Shown in pieces: positions 34,718 to 42,964 of a stretch of DNA of 64,000 nt (within the stretch, counting starts at the first letter, position 1; the number at the start of each line of letters is the position of its first letter). This DNA comes from Flagellimonas_A sp039592695. Lineage in GTDB: Bacteria; Bacteroidota; Bacteroidia; Flavobacteriales; Flavobacteriaceae. Under the pieces are notes generated by a model. That model was not told where the DNA came from. It did not search any database and was given only the letters and a program-made list of their open reading frames with translations. A program made the translations under genes and the position numbers. The DNA lies in the NCBI RefSeq assembly GCF_039592695.1, contig NZ_JBBUTK010000001.1, positions 744,001 through 808,000 of the forward strand, given 5' to 3'.

Positions 34718-34762
34718 AAGCCCGAAAATTACTTAGGTAATTTTCGGGCTTTTGCTTTTTAT
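34718..34762 (+). terminator. Strong terminator hairpin
   Basis: AAGCCCGAAAATTAC pairs with GTAATTTTCGGGCTT across TTAG, followed by TTTGCTTTTT on the plus strand. No plus-strand gene precedes it within this gap, so it may end a short unannotated RNA. Confidence 0.7.
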
Positions 34763-34797
34763 CCGTTTACAAGAGGCTAGCTCTTGACACTCCTAAA

Positions 34798-34834
34798 AAA
34801 CAAAAGCCCAATTTCTTTTCAGAAATTAGGCTTT
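34798..34834 (-). terminator. Terminator of tRNA-Ser
   Basis: On the minus strand GCCTAATTTC pairs with GAAATTGGGC and is followed by TTTTGTTTTTT. It starts about 9 bases after the tRNA end. Confidence 0.85.
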
Positions 34835-34842
34835 GCTCTAAG

Positions 34843-34927
34843 CGGAGGAAGAGGGATTCGAACCCCCGGAGGTGTGACCCTCAACAGTTTTCAAGACTGC
34901 CGCATTCGACCACTCTGCCATTCCTCC
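34843..34927 (-). tRNA. tRNA-Ser (anticodon TGA)
   Basis: Minus-strand GGAGGAA (revcomp of 34921-34927) pairs with TTCCTCC (34844-34850), then discriminator G. The D-loop GGCAGAGTGGTCGAATGCGGC, anticodon loop CTTGAAAAC (TGA), a long variable arm typical of tRNA-Ser and GGTTCGAATCC are present. CCA is not encoded. Eighty-five bases. Confidence 0.97.
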
Positions 34928-34937
34928 TAAGCGGATG

Positions 34938-34945
34938 CAAATATA
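34938..34945 (-). promoter_or_regulatory. -7 box of tRNA-Ser
   Basis: TATATTTG on the minus strand, 11 bases before the tRNA 5' end. The -33 element is only TTT-like at the right spacing. Confidence 0.6.
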
Positions 34946-35017
34946 CTAACCTTTTTCAATCCTGTAAAAGTCAATTCCTGTATTTTTTCTTCGAATGAAT
35001 AATCCAAATGAAGATGC

Positions 35018-35025
35018 TACTTTTG
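35018..35025 (+). promoter_or_regulatory. -7 box of the KdnA-like gene
   Basis: TACTTTTG matches TAnnTTTG 16 bases before the ATG. The -33 box is weak. Confidence 0.5.
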
Positions 35026-35041
35026 GGCAAAATACTTGACA

Positions 35042-36238
35042 ATGCCGGGATTTGAATTATTTGGCGAAGCTGAAAAAAAACAAGTTGAAGATGTGCTCGA
35101 GTCTTCGGTGCTCATGCGCTATGGCTTTGATGGCATGCGCAATGGCCATTGGAAAGCCCAAGAATTGGAAAACAAAATCTGTAACCGTTTCAAAACAAAA
35201 CATGCCCATGTGGTCAGTAGCGGCACTGCCGCATTGACCGTTGCATTGGCGAGCGCCGGGGTTGGGGCGGGCGATGAGGTCATTATGCCCACCTTTACCT
35301 TTGTGGCCAGTTTTGAGTCCATTTTAGCATTGGGTACCGTGCCAATTCTGGTCGATGTGGACGATACCCTGACGTTGAATCCCGAAGCCGTTGAGAAAGC
35401 GATTACCGATAAGACCAAAGTGGTCATGCCTGTGCACATGTGCGGTTCGATGGCCGATTTAGATGCTTTACAGGCCATTTGTAAAAAACACGGACTGTTA
35501 TTACTCGAGGATGCTTGCCAAGCCATTGGCGGCAGCTACAAAGGCAAACCGTTGGGCAGCATTGGCGATTTGGGGTGTTTTTCGTTTGATTATGTAAAGA
35601 CCATCACCTGTGGTGAGGGCGGAGCTTTGATCACCGACAACAAAACTTTTTATGAAAACGCTCATAAATATGCCGATCATGGGCATGATCATATAGGAAA
35701 CGATAGGGGAGCGGAAGCACATCCCTTTTTAGGCTATAACTTCCGGATTTCGGAACTGAACGCTGCGGTGGGCTGTGCCCAGATTGAACGGTTGGATGAG
35801 TTTCTTTCCATCCAAAAGAAACAGTATTCCATTTTACGAAAAGCATTATCCAATATTTCTGAAATCAGTTTTAGAAAGGTGCCCGAAGGCGGAGTCGAGA
35901 ATTATTCGTTTTTGAATTTTTTTCTCCCCACAGAAAACGATGCCAGAAAGGCCCACAAGGCATTGTCGGATGGGGGAGTGGACGGTTGTTTTTACTGGTA
36001 TGACAACAATTGGCACTATTATCGAAAATGGGAACATCTCATAGACCAAAAATCGTTAGGGAAGCTTCCAGAGGAAGTTCAAAATGGTCTCCAAGATTTT
36101 TCCAAAACTGATTTTTCTCTTTCCGACCATTGGGTTGGGCGCAATATTTCGTGCCTGATTAAATTGGGATGGTCTAAAGATGAGGTGAACGAGCGGGCAA
36201 AAAGAATGGTGGAAGTGCTCAGTAGTTTAAGAGTTTAA
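35042..36238 (+). CDS. kdnA: DegT/DnrJ/EryC1/StrS aminotransferase, KdnA-like
   Basis: A 398-residue PLP enzyme of the sugar aminotransferase family. Lys186 in FDYVKTITCGEGG is the PLP lysine. MPGFELFG at the start, HMCGSMADLDAL, DACQAIGGSYKGKPLG, DHGHDHIGNDRGAEAHP and GVDGCFYWYDNNWHYYRKW match 8-amino-3,8-dideoxy-manno-octulosonate aminotransferase (KdnA), which makes the amino-Kdo of some lipopolysaccharide cores. I rely on remembered similarity to the Shewanella enzyme. The partner oxidase KdnB is not adjacent. The start is ATG 35042; a TTG two codons upstream is unlikely. Confidence 0.75.
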   Translation: MPGFELFGEAEKKQVEDVLESSVLMRYGFDGMRNGHWKAQELENKICNRFKTKHAHVVSSGTAALTVALASAGVGAGDEVIMPTFTFVASFESILALGTVPILVDVDDTLTLNPEAVEKAITDKTKVVMPVHMCGSMADLDALQAICKKHGLLLLEDACQAIGGSYKGKPLGSIGDLGCFSFDYVKTITCGEGGALITDNKTFYENAHKYADHGHDHIGNDRGAEAHPFLGYNFRISELNAAVGCAQIERLDEFLSIQKKQYSILRKALSNISEISFRKVPEGGVENYSFLNFFLPTENDARKAHKALSDGGVDGCFYWYDNNWHYYRKWEHLIDQKSLGKLPEEVQNGLQDFSKTDFSLSDHWVGRNISCLIKLGWSKDEVNERAKRMVEVLSSLRV

Positions 36239-36292
36239 GAGTTTATGGGTTTACAAATTACTACAATAAACTTCTAAACTATAAACACATAA
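36224..36292. repeat. Inverted arms of eight-base degenerate repeats
   Basis: Units of AGTTTAAG type at about 36224-36254 begin inside the last codons of the kdnA-like gene; AAACTTCT/AAACTATA-type units at about 36266-36292 are the reverse complement. Between convergent genes, so the arms may act as a terminator. Confidence 0.6.
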
Positions 36293-36295
36293 GCT

Positions 36296-37438
36296 TCAAT
36301 AACGTACGTACTCCACAATCTCAAGCCCATAACCGACCATGCCCACACGTTTGGTTTGTTCTGAATTGCTCAACAACCTGATTTTTGAGATGTTCAGATC
36401 GTGCAAGATTTGTGCACCGATACCGAAGTCTTTGGTATCCATTTCAATTTTTGGAGCCTTGTTGATACCCTGTGCCTGTAACTTTTTGAATTCAACCAAC
36501 CTGCTCAACAAATTTTTTGATTGCGACCCTTGATTGATAAAAATCATGGCACTTTTTTCTTCTGCATTCAAGGCCTTGAACATGGCCGATAGCTTTTCAT
36601 CGGGATTGTTGGTCAGCGTACCCAATATATCATTGTTCACTAAAGTAGAGTTGATGCGCGTGAGTATGGGTTCACCACTTTTCCATGTACCCTTGACCAA
36701 GGCAATATGCACTTGGTCGTTTGTGGTTTGTTTGTAGGCGCGCAGCCTGAATTTTCCAAAACGGGTTTGTATGTCAAAGGCTTCTTTTCGCTCTATCAAA
36801 CTATCATGCTCCATCCGATAGGCCACCAAATCTTCAATTGAAACAATTTTGAGATTGAATTTTTTGGCGATTTCCATCAGTTCGGGCAGGCGCGCCATTT
36901 CGCCGTGGTCGCCCATAATTTCAACAATCACCCCAGCCGGTTTTAGGCCTGCCAATCGTGCAAAGTCAATAGCAGCTTCGGTATGGCCGGTGCGGCGCAA
37001 CACCCCGCCCTCTTTGGCAATCAATGGAAACACATGCCCCGGCCGGGTCAGTTCATGGGCCTTCGTTTCAGGATTTAACAATGCCAACACGGTTTTGGCA
37101 CGGTCAGAAGCTGAAATGCCTGTCGTAACGCCACCACCCCTCAGATCAACAGAAACGGTAAAGGCCGTTCCCAGCGGATCTGTATTATGGGTCACCATTT
37201 TATGCAAGTTCAGCTCTTTACAACGGCTTTCGGTCAAAGGCGTGCAAATCAAGCCTTTGCCATGTGTGGCCATAAAATTGATGGTTTCAGGGGTCACCAA
37301 TTCAGCTGCAGCTACAAAATCACCCTCGTTTTCGCGGTTTTCATCGTCAACAACAATGATCACCTTACCATCGCGAATGTCTTGAATGGCTTCTTGAATG
37401 GTATTCAATTTTACTGTTTGTGTTGCAGTTTCGTTCAT
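36296..37438 (-). CDS. ribBA: RibB with degenerate RibA half (RibBX-like)
   Basis: A 380-residue fusion. The N-terminal half is DHBP synthase (riboflavin pathway, from ribulose 5-phosphate): VVDDENRENEGDFVAAAE, THNTDPLGTAFTVSVD, PGHVFPL and GHTEAAIDFARLAGL are complete. The C-terminal half has the GTP cyclohydrolase II layout but lacks the Zn-binding Cys (where HSECLTG... RCDCG is expected it reads INSTLVN... LTNNPDE) and the GRG-type catalytic Arg loop (NQGSQSKN). So only the RibB activity is expected. Its start overlaps the stop of the upstream permease gene by 4 bases. It is last in a long minus-strand run from ftsK. Confidence 0.9.
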   Translation of the reverse strand: MNETATQTVKLNTIQEAIQDIRDGKVIIVVDDENRENEGDFVAAAELVTPETINFMATHGKGLICTPLTESRCKELNLHKMVTHNTDPLGTAFTVSVDLRGGGVTTGISASDRAKTVLALLNPETKAHELTRPGHVFPLIAKEGGVLRRTGHTEAAIDFARLAGLKPAGVIVEIMGDHGEMARLPELMEIAKKFNLKIVSIEDLVAYRMEHDSLIERKEAFDIQTRFGKFRLRAYKQTTNDQVHIALVKGTWKSGEPILTRINSTLVNNDILGTLTNNPDEKLSAMFKALNAEEKSAMIFINQGSQSKNLLSRLVEFKKLQAQGINKAPKIEMDTKDFGIGAQILHDLNISKIRLLSNSEQTKRVGMVGYGLEIVEYVRY

Positions 37439-38931
37439 GTTGTAGCTTTCTTTTTTCTTCTGAAAATTGCCCTAAATCGTTCCATAAAGTTACCAAACTC
37501 CATCAAGCCCCTGTCCGCAGTGGCGCGACGTGTCAATGAAATGCTCAAAGGTAGCATAATCAAAGTGGACAGCCATGCTGCCAATATGGGGTTCATGGCC
37601 CCTTTTCTTGCTGAATTTTCAGCAAACACCCCGATAAAATAATAGGCCAAGAACAGAATGATGGCCACTACCATAGGCAAACCCAACCCCCCCTTCCTGA
37701 TTATTGCTCCTAAAGGGGCTCCCACAAAGAACAGAATGATGCAAGAGAACGCCAATGCAAATTTTTTGTGCAATGAGAGTATGTGACGGTGATAGACCTC
37801 GTACCGCTTGTTCAATTCCAACTTCTTTGTGCTGACCGTGGTCAAAATGTTGCTGACCGAATTTTTGGCATTTTCCAAGACTTGCAAACGCTGCCACTCA
37901 GGTAATGCATCGACCAATTGTTCGGTAGAGTTTACGGTATCCATAGATTTTGTTCTTACATCATTGACCTTGTCTGCCAAATTCTTTGGTAATTCCTCAA
38001 TTTTCAATGAATCTTCTATGGCCAAATTATAGACACCCAACCTGCTGCCAATGTTTTTTGAAAAAGCCTTTACCTGTTTGATGTTGTGGTCTTTCAAAGA
38101 ATCGATATCCTTGTTCAAGCGGATGACATTCTTCATCTTATCGGTTGTAATATCCGATTCTTCCTCTATGTTTTGGTTGTTCAGGGTAGAAATGTCAATG
38201 TTTTTGATATAGGTTTCAAATTGAGCTTTTGCGAAAGGATATTTGCGCTTTTCTTCTCTGGATTTTGACTGTACTTCTTCGTAATAATTGCCGTCATTCA
38301 AAATCAATTGAATCAAATCTGATTGTTCATCACTGACCAATTCACCGTCATTGGCCTTGATAACCGTGGTGTTGACATTTGACTTTGATTTTTGATGGAT
38401 GATGACACCTTCTAGAATTCTGTCTTTTTCTCCAGTTTTGTTATCCACCCGCATGTTCATGTTCGAGCCTTCAATATCACTGAAAACACCTTCTACGATA
38501 ACGGCTGCAGGCTTTACCTTGGCAATATTGCGGCGCATGTTGAATATTTTCTGTTCTGAGGCAGGTATGACATTGTTGGCAAAGAAGAAGGTGACCACTC
38601 CCAAGATGCTGACAAAAACAATGATGCTGCGCATGGCCTTTTGTAGTGAGATGCCAGACGCCTTCATGGCCGCAAATTCATAGTTTTCTGCAAGAGCGCC
38701 GAAAGTGAGTATTGATGCGAGTAGCACAGTCAGTGGCAATACCTTTTCGGTAAGATTGGGCGTTAAGTAGAATAAAAACTTTCCGATTATCAGTAAGTCC
38801 AAATCCTTTCCGGCCAAATCATCAATAAACAACCAGATGGTTTGAAATATGAAGATGAACATCAATATCGCAAACGAACTGAAGAAATTGAACAGAAACC
38901 TCGATAAGATATATCGATCTATGATTTGCAA
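37435..38931 (-). CDS. LptF/LptG-family lipopolysaccharide export permease
   Basis: A 498-residue inner-membrane permease of the LptFG family (YjgP/YjgQ), part of the LptB2FG transporter that extracts LPS. MQIIDRYILSRFLFNFFSS opens the family. Three membrane segments lie in the first 110 residues and three near 400-485, around a large periplasmic beta domain. The family is usually present twice; whether this is LptF or LptG is not clear from sequence. The start is TTG at 38931, since no ATG or GTG precedes it before the in-frame stop. It follows lolA by 9 bases. Confidence 0.9.
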   Translation of the reverse strand: MQIIDRYILSRFLFNFFSSFAILMFIFIFQTIWLFIDDLAGKDLDLLIIGKFLFYLTPNLTEKVLPLTVLLASILTFGALAENYEFAAMKASGISLQKAMRSIIVFVSILGVVTFFFANNVIPASEQKIFNMRRNIAKVKPAAVIVEGVFSDIEGSNMNMRVDNKTGEKDRILEGVIIHQKSKSNVNTTVIKANDGELVSDEQSDLIQLILNDGNYYEEVQSKSREEKRKYPFAKAQFETYIKNIDISTLNNQNIEEESDITTDKMKNVIRLNKDIDSLKDHNIKQVKAFSKNIGSRLGVYNLAIEDSLKIEELPKNLADKVNDVRTKSMDTVNSTEQLVDALPEWQRLQVLENAKNSVSNILTTVSTKKLELNKRYEVYHRHILSLHKKFALAFSCIILFFVGAPLGAIIRKGGLGLPMVVAIILFLAYYFIGVFAENSARKGAMNPILAAWLSTLIMLPLSISLTRRATADRGLMEFGNFMERFRAIFRRKKKATT

Positions 38932-38940
38932 GGCACGAAA

Positions 38941-39588
38941 CTAATTTTCTATGATATAATAGCCGTCGCTTTTATACTTGGCCCTGTCAAAAGTAAACAA
39001 GGTTTCTGACAAGGGTTGATCGGTTTTGAAAGTATTAACGGTAATAGTGGTCTTGGTACCGTTTTGACCAGTCTCGATAAGCTTATAGATGTGCTTCGTC
39101 TCGGCATCTATGCCCAACAAAATACTTTTGATTTCGGTATTGGTGTCAATGGGAATCAATTTCACGTACTGTATTTTTCTTCCCTGCACATTTTGGGTGA
39201 TGTCCCACTCATAGTTATGCCCTGACCTATAAAATGTCAACATTTTTGAAGGTGTCACCGTGTTGCTGTCCTCAGACCTGTCATCTATGGTAACTTCTTC
39301 GTTATCGGGCACAATAGTATAGATTTTTGAACCATCGTAAAGCTGCGTGGAACCGAAAAGATTGGCCCTGTATTTTTCACCTTTGATGGTCACATCGCCA
39401 CGGGTCTCACTTTTGGTGTTAGCTTCGGTATTTTCTAGGGCATATTTAAAATCGATGTAGATGTTGTCGTATCCCTTCACCTTATTGTAGACCTCGTCAA
39501 GCAAGGCTTTTGCCTTTTGTTCATTTTGGGCCTGCATAGAAAATGCTAAAACAAAGAGTGTCAATAGCGCAAGTGTTCTTTTTATCAT
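38941..39588 (-). CDS. lolA: Outer-membrane lipoprotein carrier protein LolA
   Basis: A 215-residue periplasmic chaperone that takes lipoproteins from LolCDE to the outer membrane. Signal peptide MIKRTLALLTLFVLAFSMQAQ, then the LolA fold (ALLDEVYNKVKGYDNIYIDFKY, GDVTIKGEKYRANLFGSTQLYDGSKIYTIVPDNEEV). The Bacteroidota sequence is more divergent than E. coli LolA. I start at 39588, just past the ftsK stop; an ATG at 39624 lies inside ftsK. Cotranscribed between ftsK and lptF/G, which connects division, lipoprotein sorting and LPS export. Confidence 0.9.
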   Translation of the reverse strand: MIKRTLALLTLFVLAFSMQAQNEQKAKALLDEVYNKVKGYDNIYIDFKYALENTEANTKSETRGDVTIKGEKYRANLFGSTQLYDGSKIYTIVPDNEEVTIDDRSEDSNTVTPSKMLTFYRSGHNYEWDITQNVQGRKIQYVKLIPIDTNTEIKSILLGIDAETKHIYKLIETGQNGTKTTITVNTFKTDQPLSETLFTFDRAKYKSDGYYIIEN

Positions 39589-39601
39589 GGTGTATGTCAC
39601 T

Positions 39602-41965
39602 TTAATGTCTGTTTTTTGTTTCATTTTGGAGAAGTTGATCCAACGAGCTCATATCGGGCACCAAAACTTGTCGGGCCTTACTGCCTTCAAAGGGCCCCAC
39701 GATACCTGCAGCTTCCAATTGGTCGATGATTCTCCCTGCCCGATTGTATCCTAATTTCAACTTTCTTTGGATAAGGGATGCTGACCCTTGTTGAGCTGTC
39801 ACAATGACTTCGGCTGCATCTCGAAACATCGAATCTCTCTCCGAAATATCATAATCAATACCCGTGCCAGAATCCTCTCCGACATATTCCGGTAAGTGGT
39901 GTGCATCGGGGTAAGCACGTTGTGCGCCAATATATTCTGTGATTTTTGCGACTTCTGGAGTATCAACAAAAGCACATTGTATGCGGGTCACATCATTGCC
40001 TTGGGTAAAGAGCATATCGCCGCGACCTATCAATTGATCTGCACCTTGGCCATCTAAAATGGTACGGGAGTCGATTTTTGAGGTAACCCTGAATGCAATC
40101 CTTGCGGGGAAATTTGCCTTGATGATACCTGTGATGACATTTACTGAAGGCCGTTGGGTGGCGATGATCAGGTGAATGCCCGTGGCCCTCGCCAATTGTG
40201 CCAATCTGGCAATGGGTGTTTCGACCTCTTTACCCGCCGTCATGATCAAGTCGGCAAACTCATCAATGACCAAAACGATGTAGGGAAGGTATTTATGTCC
40301 GTCATTCGGATTCAACTTTCTGGCCTTGAACTTGGCGTTGTATTCCTTGACATTTCTTACCATGGCCAACTTGAGCAGTTCATAGCGGTTGTCCATTTCA
40401 ATACACAGGGAGTTCAACGTATTGATGACTTTGTTGTTGTCGGTGATGATGGCTTCATCAGAATCAGGCAATTTTGCCAAAAAGTGCCGCTCAATCTTAT
40501 TATACAATGTCAGTTCGACCTTCTTCGGGTCTACCAGAACAAACTTTACTTCGGCAGGATGCTTTTTATAGAGGAGGGAAGTAATCACGGCATTCAACCC
40601 TACGGATTTACCTTGTCCGGTGGCCCCCGCCATCAATAAATGGGGCATTTTGGCAAGATCGACCACGAAGGTCTCATTGCTGATGGTCTTGCCAAAGGCA
40701 ATCGGAAGCTGCATCTCTGCATTTTGGAATTTTTTTGATGCAATGACCGAACGCATGGAAACTATAGTTGCGTTCTTATTTGGCACCTCTATACCAATGG
40801 TGCCCTTGCCCGGTATCGGGGCGATAATTCGAATGCCCAAAGCAGCCAATGAAAGCGCGATGTCATCTTCCAAATTTTTGATTTTTGAAATCCGGATACC
40901 CGCCTCGGGCACGATTTCATATAAGGTAACCGTGGGGCCGATGGTCGCCTTGATCTGGGCGATGCCAATTTTATAGTTCTTGAGGGTGCTGACGATGCGG
41001 TTCTTGTTTTCCTCAAGTTCTTCTTGGTTAATGGTGATGCCCCCTGAAACCCCGTGCGGGTCCAACAGGTCAAGAGTAGGGAATTTGTAATTGCCCAGTT
41101 CGAGTTTTGGGTCGAACTCCCCAAAATCCTTCACCATTTTTTCGGCTTTGATGGTCGATTCCTCTTTTTCTTCTGCAACTTCTGATACTTCTAGGCCTAT
41201 TTCTTCTTCCTCTTGTTCGGGCAGGTTGACATCAAGGCCAGAACCATCTTTCAGGGGCGGTATTTCGTCTTTGTGGGTGTAGGCATCTATTTTTTCTTCG
41301 GGGGTGTCGTCTAGACTGATTTCCAGTGGACTCTCATCTAAACTGGTTTCAACATTGGTGATTGGTTTTTCCTTTGATTTGAAGTTGTCGCGCAGATAAT
41401 TGCCGATACCTTCCGGGGAAAAATTGAACAAACGCACCATGATCACGATTAAAACAAAGGTCAAAAGCAAGAAGATGCCGATTTTGCCAATGTAATCCTG
41501 TAAAAAATCATTCATTTCATAGCCAATCAATCCACCTAGCAGCGGTTGCTCGAACGCGAAGAAGCCCAATGCAATCGAGGTCCAGATGACACCGAGGAGG
41601 CCCCAGATCCATTTGCCCAACAATCCTTTTCCATCCAGACCCAAAAACATATAAAGGCCTGTGACAGAAAATAAAAGTGGAAAAACGAAGGATGCAAGCC
41701 CGAAGCCACGGTACATAAAAAAGTGGCTGACATTGGCACCAAATTTCTTCAACAGATTTTCTGCTTCCGTATCTCTATCTGCAAATTGATCTAAAGTGCT
41801 TTGATCGGCCTGCCATGTGAAATAATAGGATATGAACGAAAAAAACAGGGCGATGCTCAACACGATCAGCAAACTGCCCAGAATGATCTTGTTTTGCTTT
41901 GACAGCCGGTATGAGCGTTTTTTCTTGGTAGATTTTGATTTGGATGTTCTTCGTTTTTTGGCCAT
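39602..41965 (-). CDS. ftsK: DNA translocase FtsK/SpoIIIE
   Basis: A 787-residue septal DNA pump. The first 200 residues have four membrane segments; an acidic linker (about 200-290) follows. The motor has Walker A in GATGQGKSVGLNA (about residues 440-450), Walker B VLVIDEFADLIM and LLIATQRPSVNVITG. The C-terminal winged-helix gamma domain (QRKLKLGYNRAGRIIDQLEAAGIVG) reads KOPS sites. Length is typical of Bacteroidota FtsK. Starts at the ATG 41965, very close to its -7 box. Confidence 0.96.
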   Translation of the reverse strand: MAKKRRTSKSKSTKKKRSYRLSKQNKIILGSLLIVLSIALFFSFISYYFTWQADQSTLDQFADRDTEAENLLKKFGANVSHFFMYRGFGLASFVFPLLFSVTGLYMFLGLDGKGLLGKWIWGLLGVIWTSIALGFFAFEQPLLGGLIGYEMNDFLQDYIGKIGIFLLLTFVLIVIMVRLFNFSPEGIGNYLRDNFKSKEKPITNVETSLDESPLEISLDDTPEEKIDAYTHKDEIPPLKDGSGLDVNLPEQEEEEIGLEVSEVAEEKEESTIKAEKMVKDFGEFDPKLELGNYKFPTLDLLDPHGVSGGITINQEELEENKNRIVSTLKNYKIGIAQIKATIGPTVTLYEIVPEAGIRISKIKNLEDDIALSLAALGIRIIAPIPGKGTIGIEVPNKNATIVSMRSVIASKKFQNAEMQLPIAFGKTISNETFVVDLAKMPHLLMAGATGQGKSVGLNAVITSLLYKKHPAEVKFVLVDPKKVELTLYNKIERHFLAKLPDSDEAIITDNNKVINTLNSLCIEMDNRYELLKLAMVRNVKEYNAKFKARKLNPNDGHKYLPYIVLVIDEFADLIMTAGKEVETPIARLAQLARATGIHLIIATQRPSVNVITGIIKANFPARIAFRVTSKIDSRTILDGQGADQLIGRGDMLFTQGNDVTRIQCAFVDTPEVAKITEYIGAQRAYPDAHHLPEYVGEDSGTGIDYDISERDSMFRDAAEVIVTAQQGSASLIQRKLKLGYNRAGRIIDQLEAAGIVGPFEGSKARQVLVPDMSSLDQLLQNETKNRH

Positions 41966-41972
41966 GTAGGTG

Positions 41973-41980
41973 CAAAAATA
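41973..41980 (-). promoter_or_regulatory. -7 box of ftsK, leaderless
   Basis: TATTTTTG on the minus strand; the ATG at 41965 begins 7 bases after the box, so the mRNA may have no 5' leader. Confidence 0.5.
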
Positions 41981-42030
41981 AGCGACTAAGTTACAAATTT
42001 ACGTGGGTGGGGATTGAAACGGACGTTTGC

Positions 42031-42396
42031 TCAGAAGAATTTGGGCAGATAAATGATAAGGCCGATGACTGTTGCCAACACCGATACCAACATTACCGCG
42101 CCCGCCGAAACATCTTTGATAAAACCAATTTTTTGATGGTACTCAGGGTGTATGAAATCAGCCAATTTTTCAACCGCGGTGTTCATGCCCTCAATGCCCA
42201 TGACCAAGCCGATGGCCAACAATTGTAAAATCCATTCGGTGGCAGAGATTTCAAAATAGAATCCTGCAGCTGTCATGACCAGTGCTATGACAAACTGTAC
42301 TTTGATGCTGGGTTCTGTTCGCAGCAAAAGAAAGAGCCCTTTTAGTGCAAACCCGATACTTCTGACCCGGTTCTTGAAGAATGATTGTTTAGGCAT
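42031..42396 (-). CDS. Diacylglycerol/undecaprenol kinase, DgkA family
   Basis: A 121-residue integral membrane kinase with three membrane segments (about 15-40, 52-70, 95-118). The family block EGMNTAVEKLADFIHPEYH gives the catalytic Glu and metal contact. In Bacteroidota these may phosphorylate diacylglycerol or undecaprenol. Start overlaps the upstream tpx stop by 8 bases. Confidence 0.87.
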   Translation of the reverse strand: MPKQSFFKNRVRSIGFALKGLFLLLRTEPSIKVQFVIALVMTAAGFYFEISATEWILQLLAIGLVMGIEGMNTAVEKLADFIHPEYHQKIGFIKDVSAGAVMLVSVLATVIGLIIYLPKFF

Positions 42397-42895
42397 CCAT
42401 CAAGGCTTCAAGTGCAGCTTTATAGTTGGGCTCATCAGCAGTTTCTGAAACCTGTTCGGTATGACGAATGTTTCCAGATTCATCGATGACCACCACTGTT
42501 CTGGACAGAAGATTTTTAAATGCCCCGTCAACAAACTCAACCCCATAGTCTTTTCCAAAGGCTCCCGACCTGAAATCTGACAACATCTCTACATTTTCGA
42601 TGCCTTCTGCGCCACAAAATCTTTTTTGGGCAAAAGGCAAATCTTTAGAAATGCAAAGTACCACGGTGTCTTCAAGCTCAGCTGCCTCTTGATTGAATTG
42701 TCGGATGGATTGTGCACACGTGCCCGTATCAACACTTGGAAAAATATTCATCACTATTTTTTTTCCTTTGTAATCATCCATCGAAGCCTCAGATAAATCC
42801 AATGTTGTCAATGTGAAGTCAGGTGCGGTTGTCTGTGTAGGGGGTAGTTCTCCTATAGTGTTGACCGGTGTGCCGCCTAAAGTAATTGATGCCAT
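42389..42895 (-). CDS. tpx: Thiol peroxidase
   Basis: A 168-residue atypical 2-Cys peroxiredoxin. The peroxidatic Cys is in DTGTCAQSIRQFN and the resolving Cys in QKRFCGAEGI. MASITLGGTPVNTIGELP is the typical beginning. Reduced by thioredoxin, protects from peroxides. Stop overlaps the dgkA-like gene start by 8 bases. Confidence 0.95.
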   Translation of the reverse strand: MASITLGGTPVNTIGELPPTQTTAPDFTLTTLDLSEASMDDYKGKKIVMNIFPSVDTGTCAQSIRQFNQEAAELEDTVVLCISKDLPFAQKRFCGAEGIENVEMLSDFRSGAFGKDYGVEFVDGAFKNLLSRTVVVIDESGNIRHTEQVSETADEPNYKAALEALMDA

Positions 42896-42964
42896 TGCTA
42901 GGTAATTTTATGGCGTGAAGTTAAGAAACGAAGCCTCGAAAACCAACTATGAAAATGCGTTTAT

